Assembly (NCBI GenBank): GCA_034331105.1
Contig: JAXQGB010000015.1
Location: 62,001-126,000 of the forward strand
Direction: 5' to 3'
Length of the DNA: 64,000 bases
Source of the DNA: Caenicola sp034331105
GTDB lineage: Bacteria; Synergistota; Synergistia; Synergistales; Synergistaceae
This document shows positions 1-8,427 of this stretch, piece after piece (the stretch's first letter is position 1; each line of letters opens with the position of its first letter). The position numbers were made by a program, and so were the translations under genes. Below the pieces are notes generated by a model, which worked only from the letters and a program-made list of their open reading frames with translations, was not told the origin of the DNA and did no database searches.

Positions 1-1141
1 GCATGTTAATTCAACCCGTACAGGCGGGGGAGTAGCTGAGATCCTTTCATCAATGGTACCCCTGTCTAAGGAGCTTGGCCTTGATGTCTCCTGGGAGGTC
101 ATAGAGGGGGATGAGTCTTTCTTCAACTGCACAAAGATGCTGCATAACACTCTTCAGGGAATGCCCGGCACGCTTTCTGAAAGACAGATGGACATCTATG
201 CAGTGACAAACGCAAGAAACGCAGAAAGACTGAAGGACGCTCTTAAGGATGCAGATTACGTATTTATACATGATCCGCAGCCTGCAGCTCTGATCAAAAG
301 CTTCCCCCAGAGGAAGGGCAAATGGGTATGGAGATGCCATATAGACGTCAGCGCACCAAACAAAGGGGTATGGCAGTTTATCAAAAAACAGGTCTCAGGA
401 TACGACGCCTCTATATTTTCATTGCCGGATTTTGCACAGAAGCTGCCCCATCCTCAATTTTTGATAACGCCCAGCATTGACCCGCTTGCTGAGAAAAATA
501 TCCCTCTTGAGAGATCTGAGGTCGAAAAAACATACAAAGACCTTGGAGTACCGATGGATAAGCCGATAATCCTTCAGGTCTCAAGATTTGACAAATTCAA
601 GGATCCCCTTGGTGTAATAGAGAGCTACAGAATAATAAAGGAACATGTGGATGTAAGACTTGTACTTGCAGGCGGAGAAGCTGACGATGACCCTGAGGCT
701 TCAGAAATATTGAACGAGGTCAGGGCAGCCGTTGATGGAGACGAAGATATTTCTGTGTTACTGCTGCCTTCAGATTCTCATCGAGAGATAAATGCTCTCC
801 AGACCGGGGCAGATGTCGTTATGCAGAAATCTTTGAAGGAAGGCTTCGGACTGACTGTAACAGAAGCAATGTGGAAGAAGAAAGCTGTCATAGGCGGCAA
901 TGTTGGGGGAATAAGGCTTCAGGTGATCAACCGATTCAACGGGTTTAGGGTAAGGACTCCTGAGGGTGCCGCAATAAGGACACGTTATCTGCTTTCCCAC
1001 CCATGGAAAATGGAAAAAATGGGAAGGAACGCAAGGGAATATGTGCTTGAAAATTTCCTTATCACCGGGCATTTGAGAAGATACATGACAATGCTGATAT
1101 CGCTGGATAAGCAGGGAGATACGTGGGAAAGATGGGTTTAG
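1..1141 (+). CDS. treT: Trehalose glycosyltransferring synthase, 5' partial
   Basis: This is a GT4-type retaining glycosyltransferase of the TreT family, which makes trehalose from an NDP-glucose and glucose in the cytoplasm. The reading frame is open from base 2, and the residues before the first ATG at 53 (HVNSTRTGGGVAEIL) match the conserved TreT N-terminus, so the true start lies outside the window. Visible motifs are the glycine-rich sugar-nucleotide segment GGGVAEIL, a Rossmann strand QVSRFDKFKDP and the GT4 donor-binding signature KEGFGLTVTEAMW with E7E-type glutamates. The stop overlaps the start of the phosphatase gene, so the two are translationally coupled. The family call is strong; the exact donor nucleotide cannot be read from sequence. 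Confidence 0.88.
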   Translation, partial: HVNSTRTGGGVAEILSSMVPLSKELGLDVSWEVIEGDESFFNCTKMLHNTLQGMPGTLSERQMDIYAVTNARNAERLKDALKDADYVFIHDPQPAALIKSFPQRKGKWVWRCHIDVSAPNKGVWQFIKKQVSGYDASIFSLPDFAQKLPHPQFLITPSIDPLAEKNIPLERSEVEKTYKDLGVPMDKPIILQVSRFDKFKDPLGVIESYRIIKEHVDVRLVLAGGEADDDPEASEILNEVRAAVDGDEDISVLLLPSDSHREINALQTGADVVMQKSLKEGFGLTVTEAMWKKKAVIGGNVGGIRLQVINRFNGFRVRTPEGAAIRTRYLLSHPWKMEKMGRNAREYVLENFLITGHLRRYMTMLISLDKQGDTWERWV

Positions 1142-1938
1142 CACCGACCCGGTTGAAACCGGATAAATACATATCATTTTTTTCCTCGTATAAAAAAGCC
1201 TCCCCCGTCCTTGTGACTGATTATGACGGGACACTTGCCCCTTTTGTAAAGGATAGGGAGAAAGCATTTCTTACCCCAAAGACCAGGTCTCTTCTGAAGT
1301 TAATAAATGAGGCCGGAGGAGAGGTAATTATTGTCTCCGGAAGAAGACCTGAAGAAATATTAGACTTTGTAGGGCTTCCCTTAGAAATATGGGGCAGCCA
1401 CGGGATGGAAAAAATAGATAAAAATGGCAGGTACTACAGGGGAAAAGTTCCTGAAGAAGAACTTAAAAAACTGGATGACTTTTCATCACAGCTTGCTTAT
1501 TTCCCCCGTGGATCAGTTGAAAAAAAACCTTCAGGGATAGCACTTCATTGGAGAGATAGGGCAGAAGTTTTCGACATGTTCACGGAGGTCAGCGAAAAAC
1601 TCATCTCTGAAGCCTCAGAACACTCCCTGAAAGTTGTGCCCTTTAACGGAGGCATGGAGTTTGTTCTGCCCTATTTTACGAAGGGGACAACTATTAATGA
1701 GATCAGCGTACGTTTCCCCGAATCGACCCCAATATGCTACCTCGGGGATGACACCACAGATGAAGATGCTTTCAGGGAAATCCAAAATATAAAGTCAGGA
1801 GTGGGGATACTCGTCTCCGATGATCAAAAGGTGAGCGCAGCAAATGTCTATATATACCGGAGCGAGGTCGATATCTTCCTGGATTTCTGGCTGAATGAAC
1901 AAACACCGAAAGGAGAGGGTAATGATGTCGGAAGATAA
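1123..1938 (+). CDS. otsB: Trehalose-6-phosphate phosphatase (HAD family)
   Basis: HAD-superfamily phosphatase of the OtsB type, expected to remove phosphate from trehalose 6-phosphate. Motif I is VTDYDGTLAPF, motif II lies in VIIVSGRRPEEI, and motif IV is YLGDDTTDEDAF with the Mg-binding aspartates. The length of about 271 aa is normal for a stand-alone OtsB. The start is GTG at 1123, 4 nt after GGGAG, and overlaps treT by 19 nt; ATG at 1132 is an alternative. The 3' end overlaps the start of the synthase gene. In treT-otsB-otsA order, the phosphatase completes the OtsA route, while TreT needs no phosphatase. Confidence 0.87.
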   Translation: MGKMGLAPTRLKPDKYISFFSSYKKASPVLVTDYDGTLAPFVKDREKAFLTPKTRSLLKLINEAGGEVIIVSGRRPEEILDFVGLPLEIWGSHGMEKIDKNGRYYRGKVPEEELKKLDDFSSQLAYFPRGSVEKKPSGIALHWRDRAEVFDMFTEVSEKLISEASEHSLKVVPFNGGMEFVLPYFTKGTTINEISVRFPESTPICYLGDDTTDEDAFREIQNIKSGVGILVSDDQKVSAANVYIYRSEVDIFLDFWLNEQTPKGEGNDVGR

Positions 1939-3442
1939 AGGCCGATTTTTAGTAGTATCCAACAGGCTTCCTGTTACCCTTGCCTGCAAAGAGAAGAAAT
2001 GGGAGGCAAAATCTTCTTCCGGTGGACTTGTCAACGCACTGAATCCTGTTCTCAAAAACAGGGGCGGTTTCTGGATAGGCTGGCCAGGGACATTCGAAAA
2101 TCTTAAGATCTCAGCTATGAAGGAAATACTTGGTCCGCTCTCGAAAAGATCCGGCTATAGGTTTCTGCCTGTTCTGATGACAAAAGAGGACATAGAACTG
2201 TTTTACAACGGTTTTTCAAATTCCGTTCTATGGCCTCTTTTCCATGATTTTCAGTCACGCTGCAACTTCCTGCCGTCATATTGGGATGGTTATATTGCTG
2301 CGAATGAGAAATTTGCAAAGGTCGTTCTAGGACACGCTTCAAATAATGATTTTATTTGGGTGAATGACTATCAGCTTATTCCTCTGGGATCTATGTTGTT
2401 GGAGAAAAATCCAGAATTAAATTCCTCTTTCTTCCTTCATATACCTTTTCCAAGCGTGGATGTTTTTATGAAACTCCCGTGGCGGAAAGAAATACTTCAC
2501 CAACTGACGTGTTACTCGCTTGTCTGTTTTCAGACATTGAGAGACAGAAGAAACTTTATTGACTGCATAAGGACCTTTTATCCTAAGGCTGTGATCTACG
2601 GCAGGGGACATGTTGTCAAGGTAAATAACGGCGACAGGGTCTTTTTTGTGGGCAGTTTGCCTATAAGCATAGACTATAAATATTATTCTTCGTTTAGCAG
2701 CACCTCCAATGTTACAAAAAGAGCGAGGCAAATCAGGGAAGATATATACGCAGAAAAGATCATTGTCGGGGTCGACCGCCTGGATTACTCAAAGGGTATA
2801 CCGGAGAAGCTCAGGGGGTTTGAGAAATGCCTTGAATCCCACCCCGAGATCAGGGAGAGGGTAACTCTATACCAGCTTGTGGTCCCAAGCAGGGACACCA
2901 TTTCTGAGTACAAAGAACTCAAACATGAAATAGAACTTCTTATCAGCGAGATAAACGGAAAATATTCCACAACAAGGTGGACCCCGATAATATGGCGTCA
3001 CGGCACCCTCCCGGAATCAGAACTCTATTCGATATACAGGGCATCAGATATAGCTCTTGTTACATCCCTGAAAGACGGGATGAATCTTGTTTGCAAAGAG
3101 TACTGCGCAAGCAAAGGAAAAGAGAGTGGAGTTCTTATTCTGAGTGAGTTTGCGGGAGCCGCATTACAGCTTTCAAGGGGAGCTTTGTTGGTAAACCCAT
3201 TTGATGTAAATGACCTTTCTGATTCTATCTATCGCGCTTTTTCGATGGATGAGCATGAGAAAAAAATAAGGATGAAGTCAATGAGGGAATCTATAAGAAG
3301 GCAGGATGTGTTCTGGTGGGTCGAAAACTTTTTAAGGGCTGCAACAGGCAAGAAGCTTGAAGATTATCCTGAACAGGATCTCCCTTCTCTTTGGCCAGGG
3401 CTGTTTGCCATAAGTAAAAAATATTTTAAAGGCGCGGTCTAA
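1922..3442 (+). CDS. otsA: OtsA-type (GT20) trehalose-6-phosphate synthase
   Basis: GT20 glycosyltransferase of the trehalose-6-phosphate synthase family, transferring glucose from a nucleotide sugar to a phosphorylated acceptor. Family marks are VVSNRLPV at the N-terminus, SSGGLVNAL, GVDRLDYSKGIPEKL (phosphate-binding Arg and Lys) and LKDGMNLVCKEY. The product is 506 aa from ATG 1922, preceded by AAAGGAGAGGG; the adjacent ATG at 1925 is equally possible, and an in-frame ATG at 1895 lacks a ribosome site. The usual WxHDYHL acceptor motif reads WVNDYQL here, so both histidines are replaced and an acceptor other than glucose 6-phosphate is possible. Context with an OtsB-like phosphatase still favours trehalose or a related non-reducing glucoside. 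Confidence 0.82.
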   Translation: MMSEDKGRFLVVSNRLPVTLACKEKKWEAKSSSGGLVNALNPVLKNRGGFWIGWPGTFENLKISAMKEILGPLSKRSGYRFLPVLMTKEDIELFYNGFSNSVLWPLFHDFQSRCNFLPSYWDGYIAANEKFAKVVLGHASNNDFIWVNDYQLIPLGSMLLEKNPELNSSFFLHIPFPSVDVFMKLPWRKEILHQLTCYSLVCFQTLRDRRNFIDCIRTFYPKAVIYGRGHVVKVNNGDRVFFVGSLPISIDYKYYSSFSSTSNVTKRARQIREDIYAEKIIVGVDRLDYSKGIPEKLRGFEKCLESHPEIRERVTLYQLVVPSRDTISEYKELKHEIELLISEINGKYSTTRWTPIIWRHGTLPESELYSIYRASDIALVTSLKDGMNLVCKEYCASKGKESGVLILSEFAGAALQLSRGALLVNPFDVNDLSDSIYRAFSMDEHEKKIRMKSMRESIRRQDVFWWVENFLRAATGKKLEDYPEQDLPSLWPGLFAISKKYFKGAV

Positions 3443-3460
3443 AAGACCACGCCGGTTTTA
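3431..3460 (+). terminator. Terminator between convergent genes
   Basis: Arms 3431-3440 (GGCGCGGTCT) and 3444-3453 (AGACCACGCC) pair with one C-A mismatch and are followed by GGTTTT. The hairpin includes the otsA stop codon. Read on the other strand it is followed by TTTAAAAT, so it may also stop the convergent minus-strand gene. Confidence 0.6.
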
Positions 3461-3489
3461 AATGGCTGATTTTTTGCCTGAAACTATTT

Positions 3490-3747
3490 TTAGGCCAGGT
3501 TTACCAGCTTTGCCTTTACTCCTGAAACAGCATTCAGCTTCTTATTAAGCTCATCCGCAACATTTTCTCCGCAGGCCAGCTGGAGGATTAGTATGCCTGA
3601 CGGTGAGCAGGTTTTGTCATCGGTCTGGTCATGGAGACCGAGCCTGGTCCTTATGGAACATCCATATTCCGTAAGGATCTTTTGGACTTCGACTGCCGCT
3701 GTATCCCTCTGTTCAACTCTTACAGCCATGATCTGGAAACAATTCAT
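3490..3747 (-). CDS. Iron-only hydrogenase system regulator (TM1266 type)
   Basis: Small ACT-like protein of 85 aa of the family annotated as putative iron-only hydrogenase system regulator (TM1266 type). Recognisable segments are EVQKILTEYGCSIRTRLGLH and CSPSGILILQL, ending in a KLNAVSGVKAK ACT-type strand. The start at 3747 follows AGGAGG at ideal spacing; an upstream ATG at 3771 has no ribosome site. It is the only protein gene on the minus strand in this window, and no hydrogenase genes are nearby, so any link to hydrogenase rests on family naming alone. Confidence 0.8.
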   Translation of the reverse strand: MNCFQIMAVRVEQRDTAAVEVQKILTEYGCSIRTRLGLHDQTDDKTCSPSGILILQLACGENVADELNKKLNAVSGVKAKLVNLA

Positions 3748-3934
3748 CGTTATTACCTCCTGATGTTCCAATATTTTTCTATTGCGTGGTACACAGTTTA
3801 TAATATCAGAAACAAGGTCGCTCTGTCAGTCAGCAAAAAATACCGGAATGGAGAAAAATCGCTCAAAAGGCATCCGCTCCGATTTTTCCCTTCTGCAGGG
3901 TGATAAAACGCCATTTTTACAGAGCTCAAATGAC

Positions 3935-3962
3935 TTGACAGCGCCGGTGTATTAGTTATAAT
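3935..3962 (+). promoter_or_regulatory. Consensus sigma70 promoter of the tRNA cluster
   Basis: TTGACA at 3935-3940 and TATAAT at 3957-3962 with a 16-nt spacer, both perfect matches to the housekeeping consensus. It lies 35 nt upstream of tRNA-Arg and probably drives the Arg-His-Lys-Lys cluster. Confidence 0.85.
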
Positions 3963-3997
3963 GTCTCTCGTGCTTCGGCACAGGCAGTGTCGGGCGT

Positions 3998-4074
3998 GCG
4001 TCTGTAGCTCAGCTGGATAGAGCAACTGCCTTCTAAGCAGTAGGCCGGGGGTTCGAGTCCCTTCAGACGCGCCA
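3998..4074 (+). tRNA. tRNA-Arg (TCT)
   Basis: Full cloverleaf of 77 nt with CCA encoded. The acceptor GCGTCTG pairs with CAGACGC, the D-arm contains GCTCAGCTGGATAGAGC, the anticodon loop TTCTAAG gives anticodon TCT, and the T-loop is GTTCGAGTC. Confidence 0.97.
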
Positions 4075-4102
4075 TTACTTGAAAAAATAATATCGTTTAC
4101 AT

Positions 4103-4180
4103 GGTGAGCATAGCTCAATTGGTTAGAGCACTGGACTGTGGCTCCAGAGGTTGCGGGTTCAATTCCCGTTGCTCACCCCA
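4103..4180 (+). tRNA. tRNA-His (GTG)
   Basis: 78 nt with encoded CCA. The extra 5' G at 4103 pairs with discriminator C at 4177, the hallmark of tRNA-His. The anticodon arm CTGGACTGTGGCTCCAG gives GTG, and the T-arm is GCGGGTTCAATTCCCGT. Confidence 0.97.
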
Positions 4181-4192
4181 CTTTTTTGGTTT

Positions 4193-4268
4193 GGATCGTT
4201 AGCTCAACTGGCAGAGCACCTGACTCTTAATCAGGGGGTTACAGGTTCGATTCCTGTACGATCCACCA
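4193..4268 (+). tRNA. tRNA-Lys (CTT), copy 1
   Basis: 76 nt with encoded CCA. The acceptor GGATCGT pairs with ACGATCC, the anticodon arm CTGACTCTTAATCAG gives CTT, and the T-arm is ACAGGTTCGATTCCTGT. It is identical to the copy starting at 4304. Confidence 0.97.
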
Positions 4269-4303
4269 TTTTTTATTGCCCTTTTTTCCGCACTTTCAAG
4301 CGT

Positions 4304-4379
4304 GGATCGTTAGCTCAACTGGCAGAGCACCTGACTCTTAATCAGGGGGTTACAGGTTCGATTCCTGTACGATCCACCA
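4304..4379 (+). tRNA. tRNA-Lys (CTT), copy 2
   Basis: Exact 76-nt duplicate of the preceding tRNA-Lys, separated from it by 35 nt. Same CTT anticodon and encoded CCA. Confidence 0.97.
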
Positions 4380-4539
4380 AATACAAATATAACTTTCAAA
4401 AATTCCCGTTTATTCAGCCATGGTGACCCTGTCATTGCCTGTATAATATTTTTGGTGCTTATATACACCATTTGCCTTGTTGTTCCGAATATTAAGCATG
4501 TATGTTTTCATGCTGCTTACGGGGGAGGTCTTTGTCTTG

Positions 4540-4854
4540 ATGGACATCAAAGTTGGAGAGAACCGCTTTTATATCGGTGAGAGCGAGAAAGACCCGCTTG
4601 CTGAAATAGTTTTTTGCTTCAAAAAAAGTGACATCCTTGTTATTGAAAGTACCTTTGTATCAGAAGAGCTTAGAGGACAGAACATCGCAGGTCAACTGCT
4701 TCAAAAGGTCGTAAAGAAAGCCCGCGAAGAGGGACTTAAGATCATTCCCGAATGCACCTATGCCCAGAAGGTGATGAACAGGGGAGAGGACTATAAGGAC
4801 GTTTTATACAATGAAGGTGCTCATAATAAGGATCAACTGACATCTTTGAGCTGA
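4540..4854 (+). CDS. YjdJ-type GNAT N-acetyltransferase-like protein
   Basis: Short (104 aa) single-domain GNAT-like protein of the YjdJ/COG2388 type. It begins with the beta strands NRFYIG and AEIVFCF, and contains the acetyl-CoA-binding loop SEELRGQNIAGQLLQKVV followed by KIIPECTYA. The substrate is unknown for the family. ATG 4540 was chosen because GGGGGAGG lies about 10 nt upstream; a longer in-frame start at 4477 has no ribosome site. It stands alone between tRNA genes. Confidence 0.75.
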   Translation: MDIKVGENRFYIGESEKDPLAEIVFCFKKSDILVIESTFVSEELRGQNIAGQLLQKVVKKAREEGLKIIPECTYAQKVMNRGEDYKDVLYNEGAHNKDQLTSLS

Positions 4855-4954
4855 GGATCCTGCTTCAAAATTGATTTTAATAATAAAGATAGCTCTTTCT
4901 TGCACTTTAAATAAAAGCAAGGTAAAATCTACCCTGTTCTGATCTCAGGCGAAT

Positions 4955-5038
4955 GCGAGAGTGGCGGAATTGGTAGACGCGCGGGACTTAGGATCCCGTG
5001 TCCCAGACGTAGGGGTTCAAATCCCCTCTCTCGCACCA
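4955..5038 (+). tRNA. tRNA-Leu (TAG)
   Basis: 84 nt with encoded CCA and the long variable arm of class II tRNAs (TGTCCCAGACGTA region). The acceptor GCGAGAG pairs with CTCTCGC, and the anticodon loop CTTAGGA gives TAG. Confidence 0.97.
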
Positions 5039-5130
5039 TCTTATATTTCCCCCCTTATCTGCTCTCCCTTATAATTAAGACAGATATTTTTTCAATCTGA
5101 TATCATAACCTCCAAAAAGGGCTGGTCGCT

Positions 5131-5514
5131 GTGAGTAGTATTGAAATAAAACGTATATACACACCTGCCGAGGCAACCGACGGAAAACGAATACTGGTCG
5201 ACCGCCTTTGGCCAAGAGGGATAACGAAGGAAAGAGCCTCCTTATATTTCTGGCAGAAAGATATTGCACCCAGTGCAGGTCTTCGAATATGGTTCGGGCA
5301 TAACCCGGAAAAATTCGACGAATTTGCGCGCAGATACATGGCGGAACTTGACACTGATCCAACAAAGCTGGAGGCTGTAAGGCAGTTGCTCGAAATTGCC
5401 AAAATTGAAAAACTAACTCTTTTATATGCCTCAACGGATACTTCCATAAATCATGCGCTGATCATTAAAAATTTCCTGCTGAAAAAATTACCGGATGAGT
5501 CTCAAACTGAATAA
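5131..5514 (+). CDS. DUF488 (YeaO-like) protein
   Basis: 127-aa protein of the DUF488 family. The family signature is clear: IKRIYTPAEATDGKRILVDR, then LWPRGITKE, FWQKDIAPS and a C-terminal LLYASTD strand with NHA. Biochemical function is not established for the family. The start is GTG at 5131 with AAAAAGG 10 nt upstream. It precedes the exporter gene by 24 nt and may be co-transcribed with it. Confidence 0.8.
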   Translation: MSSIEIKRIYTPAEATDGKRILVDRLWPRGITKERASLYFWQKDIAPSAGLRIWFGHNPEKFDEFARRYMAELDTDPTKLEAVRQLLEIAKIEKLTLLYASTDTSINHALIIKNFLLKKLPDESQTE

Positions 5515-5538
5515 TTCTCCTGAGCGGGGGAGTAAAAC

Positions 5539-6468
5539 ATGATGGAGAAAAATGAGCGTCTCGCATATGCCGCAGCGATAGTCCACACTTTTATAACAGG
5601 TCTCTCTTTCATGTTTTCAAAGATAGGGCTTGGGTACAGCTCTCCGTGGGACCTTCTCGCATACAGGTTTACCGCGTCCTTCATTGCCATAATGATTCCG
5701 GTCGCCTTTAAATGGATAAGCTTTGACTTCAACATGGACAAGATCCGAAAGATACTCCCGCTTGCCCTTTTCTACCCTTTATCCTTCTTTGCCTTACAGA
5801 CCTTTGGACTCCAGTATCTGAGTTCTTCGGAAGCAAGTATACTTCTTGCTTCGATGCCTGTGTTCACGCTGCTTCTTGCCGCTTATTTCTTAAATGAGCA
5901 AACTTCTCTGCTGCAAAAATTATCTGTAATTGTCTCTGTTGCCGGAGTAATATTCATTACGGTGAGCAAAGGTGCCAGCCTTGATTTTTCAAATATTAAA
6001 GGGACAGCCATGATACTATTGTCGGCGCTCTCCTTTTCTGTATACAGCATACTGGTAAAAAAACTGGCAAAGAATTTCACCATACTTGAAATAAGTTTCA
6101 TCATGTCAACAATAAGCTTTATCTTTTTCAACACGATGTCCCTTGGAAGACACCTTGTCAACGGGACCGCAGGGAGCTTTTTAGCGCCGCTGAACGAACC
6201 CTGGTTCATTGCTGCCTTCGTATATCTCGGAGTCCTCTCGTCACTGGTCACATCACTGCTGACTAACTTTGCCCTCTCAAAGATAGACGCTTCCAGAATG
6301 TGCGTATTCACCAATCTGAGCACGGTCATATCAATAATCGCTGGGGTTGTCTTCCTGAAAGAGGATATCTACTTCTATCACATAATAGGATCTCTGATGA
6401 TAATCGGAGGGGTGATCGGGACCAACTGTTTCTGTAAAAGGAATAGCATTGGATGCGGCAAAGACTGA
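5539..6468 (+). CDS. DMT-superfamily (EamA) transporter
   Basis: 309-aa integral membrane protein of the drug/metabolite transporter superfamily with two EamA repeats. About ten hydrophobic helices can be read, beginning with AAIVHTFITGLSFMFSKIG. The first repeat ends near VAGVIFITVSKG and the second near IIAGVVFLKEDIY, where the characteristic EamA tail IIGSLMIIGGVIG follows. The start ATG 5539 follows GGGGGAG; a second ATG is immediately adjacent. The substrate is unknown; exporters of this family carry amino acids or other small metabolites. Confidence 0.82.
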   Translation: MMEKNERLAYAAAIVHTFITGLSFMFSKIGLGYSSPWDLLAYRFTASFIAIMIPVAFKWISFDFNMDKIRKILPLALFYPLSFFALQTFGLQYLSSSEASILLASMPVFTLLLAAYFLNEQTSLLQKLSVIVSVAGVIFITVSKGASLDFSNIKGTAMILLSALSFSVYSILVKKLAKNFTILEISFIMSTISFIFFNTMSLGRHLVNGTAGSFLAPLNEPWFIAAFVYLGVLSSLVTSLLTNFALSKIDASRMCVFTNLSTVISIIAGVVFLKEDIYFYHIIGSLMIIGGVIGTNCFCKRNSIGCGKD

Positions 6469-6555
6469 AGTTTCGTATCATCTCCCCCCCCTGACAGACA
6501 AAAAATATTACCCTTACATTAAGCATCCATGGTCAGCAATAAAATAATACATTCC

Positions 6556-6584
6556 TTGACAAATAATTCACATGGGAGTATTTT
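6556..6584 (+). promoter_or_regulatory. Promoter candidate for the permease-PRT operon
   Basis: TTGACA at 6556-6561, a 17-nt spacer and TATTTT at 6579-6584. It lies 45 nt upstream of the permease start. I see no purine riboswitch fold in the leader. Confidence 0.5.
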
Positions 6585-6628
6585 ATCAGGCATTGAAACT
6601 GCGATGTCACTTTTCAGGGGGATGTATC

Positions 6629-7741
6629 ATGGACACTTTTTTAACTGATCTGCTCACTTCATTCGCCGTTGTCATTAACGGCATACCACAGGGACTTCTT
6701 GCGCTAAGCTTCGGATTTGCCGCCTTCCCGACAAGCATTGCCTTCCTCATCGGAGCTGCCGGATCACTTGCGTTCAATTCAGTCGCCACAATTTCTTTCC
6801 AGGCAGAAACTATAACCCTGGCAGGAAAGATGGGGCGGAATATCAAAGAAAGACTGAGCATTGTTTTCTGGGGCGCTCTGTTTTTACTTGTCCCATCAGT
6901 ACTCGGTCTGAATGAGACAATAGTCTCATATATCGGTCCTACGATCGTCAACTCCATGATGGCAGGGGTCGGCATTATGCTTGCATATGTAGCCATGGAG
7001 CTTTTCAGCTCCGAGAAGATATCGGGAACTATTTCCATGATCACCGGCATTGCGGTATGGTTCATGACTCTCGATCTTGCAAAAACCATTATCATTTCTG
7101 TCCTTATTTCCACGATCGTCTATAACATACTGATGAAAATGGGAAAAGTAGAGCCTCACAGCCTTGTTATGGATATGAACAGAGAGAAGTTTACATTCGG
7201 CAACATCGAGTGGAAGATATGGGAAAACCCGATGCTCATCGTTCACGCCCTTGCCCTCGCATGCCTGAACATTGGAGCGAACATCAGCTTTGGAAAGATC
7301 ACAGGAAGCATAGCAGGGGTGGATTCAAATATAGACCACCTTGCAATATACTCATCCCTTGCCGATATGGGTTCTTCCTTCTTTGGAGGCGGGCCGGTCG
7401 AAGCTATAATATCCGGAACCGCAACAGCGCCCAACCCACTCAGGTCTTCAGTTATCATGATGCTCATAATGGCAGCCATATTGCTTTTCAAACTGCTTCC
7501 TACGATCGGTAAATATGTCCACAGCGCTTCGATAGCAGGATTCCTCTTTGTCCTTGGAACATTTGTGACCTTTGCTTCCAACATACAGGGAGCAATAGCC
7601 ACAGTGCCCGCAGCAAACGGCCCTTTTGGATTTTCTCCCTGGGGCATGGTCATCGGTGCGACAGTACTTGTTTCAGCCAAATGGAACCCATTCTTTGGAC
7701 TTCTTGCCGGAGTTCTGATCAAAATGATATTCTCACTTTAG
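6629..7741 (+). CDS. NCS2-family nucleobase permease
   Basis: 370-aa polytopic membrane protein resembling the NCS2/AzgA nucleobase:cation symporter fold, with NGIPQGLLALSFGFAAFPTS near the N-terminus and a conserved GGPVEAIISGTATAPNP segment near residue 250. At least ten hydrophobic segments are visible. ATG 6629 was chosen over 6572 because AGGGGGATG lies just upstream and the hydrophobic N-terminus starts there. The next gene, 9 nt away, encodes a phosphoribosyltransferase, so the pair probably takes up and traps a purine base. Which base cannot be told. Confidence 0.75.
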   Translation: MDTFLTDLLTSFAVVINGIPQGLLALSFGFAAFPTSIAFLIGAAGSLAFNSVATISFQAETITLAGKMGRNIKERLSIVFWGALFLLVPSVLGLNETIVSYIGPTIVNSMMAGVGIMLAYVAMELFSSEKISGTISMITGIAVWFMTLDLAKTIIISVLISTIVYNILMKMGKVEPHSLVMDMNREKFTFGNIEWKIWENPMLIVHALALACLNIGANISFGKITGSIAGVDSNIDHLAIYSSLADMGSSFFGGGPVEAIISGTATAPNPLRSSVIMMLIMAAILLFKLLPTIGKYVHSASIAGFLFVLGTFVTFASNIQGAIATVPAANGPFGFSPWGMVIGATVLVSAKWNPFFGLLAGVLIKMIFSL

Positions 7742-7750
7742 GAGAGAGCT

Positions 7751-8299
7751 ATGGACGAACATTACGAACTAAATATCTGCGGTCTTACAAGAAACCTGAA
7801 AAAAATTCAGGTGGCGCCGAACCTCGTAATAGCTTCATTTGTCATGCTTGGTGATACACAGATGATAGAAAAATGCGCTGATGCACTTTTCGAAAAGATG
7901 AAGGTGATCAGTGGGATAGACATGCTTGTATGTCCGGAGGCGAAAGGCATTCCGCTTACACATGCTCTTGCTGTTCGTCTTGGCGTTGACTATGTGGTAG
8001 CAAGAAAATCGATCAAGGGATATATGGAAAACCCTATTACTTCTGAGGTCAAATCGATCACAACAAATGAAAAACAGATCATCGTCATTGATGAGACGGA
8101 TGCTGCGAAGCTGGAAGGAAAGCAAGTCTGCGTAGTGGATGACGTCGTATCGACCGGCGGTTCCCTTCGCTCAGTTCAGGATGTCCTTGCAAAAACGGGA
8201 TGCACTGTCATCAGCAAGGTTGCTGTGCTGCTTGAAGAGGGAGGATACAGCGGGGAGGATCTGATCTACCTTCAGAAGCTCCCAGTCTTTCCCGTTTAA
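7751..8299 (+). CDS. Purine-type phosphoribosyltransferase
   Basis: 182-aa type I phosphoribosyltransferase with the PRPP-binding signature VCVVDDVVSTGGS at about residues 126-138 and an upstream PEAKGIPLTHALA loop typical of adenine/xanthine PRTs. It would convert a purine base plus PRPP to the nucleoside monophosphate. It is longer at the N-terminus than Apt. Coupling to the upstream permease gene supports purine salvage. The call as apt, xpt or gpt is left open. Confidence 0.8.
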   Translation: MDEHYELNICGLTRNLKKIQVAPNLVIASFVMLGDTQMIEKCADALFEKMKVISGIDMLVCPEAKGIPLTHALAVRLGVDYVVARKSIKGYMENPITSEVKSITTNEKQIIVIDETDAAKLEGKQVCVVDDVVSTGGSLRSVQDVLAKTGCTVISKVAVLLEEGGYSGEDLIYLQKLPVFPV

Positions 8300-8321
8300 A
8301 AAATATTTTTAACCTATCACA

Positions 8322-8355
8322 AAGGCGCCGCGTTAATCAAAGCGGCGCCTTTTTA
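8322..8355 (+). terminator. Rho-independent terminator
   Basis: Perfect arms AAGGCGCCGC (8322-8331) and GCGGCGCCTT (8342-8351) followed by TTTT. It ends the permease-phosphoribosyltransferase operon. Confidence 0.92.
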
Positions 8356-8427
8356 CGTTGGCACCTTGGTCAGTAATGTTTGTTATGCTATTATTAAATA
8401 TGAAACTACAATGCGGAGGACATATAA

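Noticed and set aside
3798..4118. Minus-strand frame of 106 codons before the tRNA cluster
   Set aside because: It overlaps tRNA-Arg and its promoter, and has no family pattern.
4151..4426. A 91-codon frame with two nearly identical halves
   Set aside because: It is read through the two identical tRNA-Lys genes; the repeat is the tRNA duplication, not a protein.
6470..6628. Purine riboswitch before the permease gene
   Set aside because: The leader is short and shows no conserved purine-aptamer core, only a promoter.
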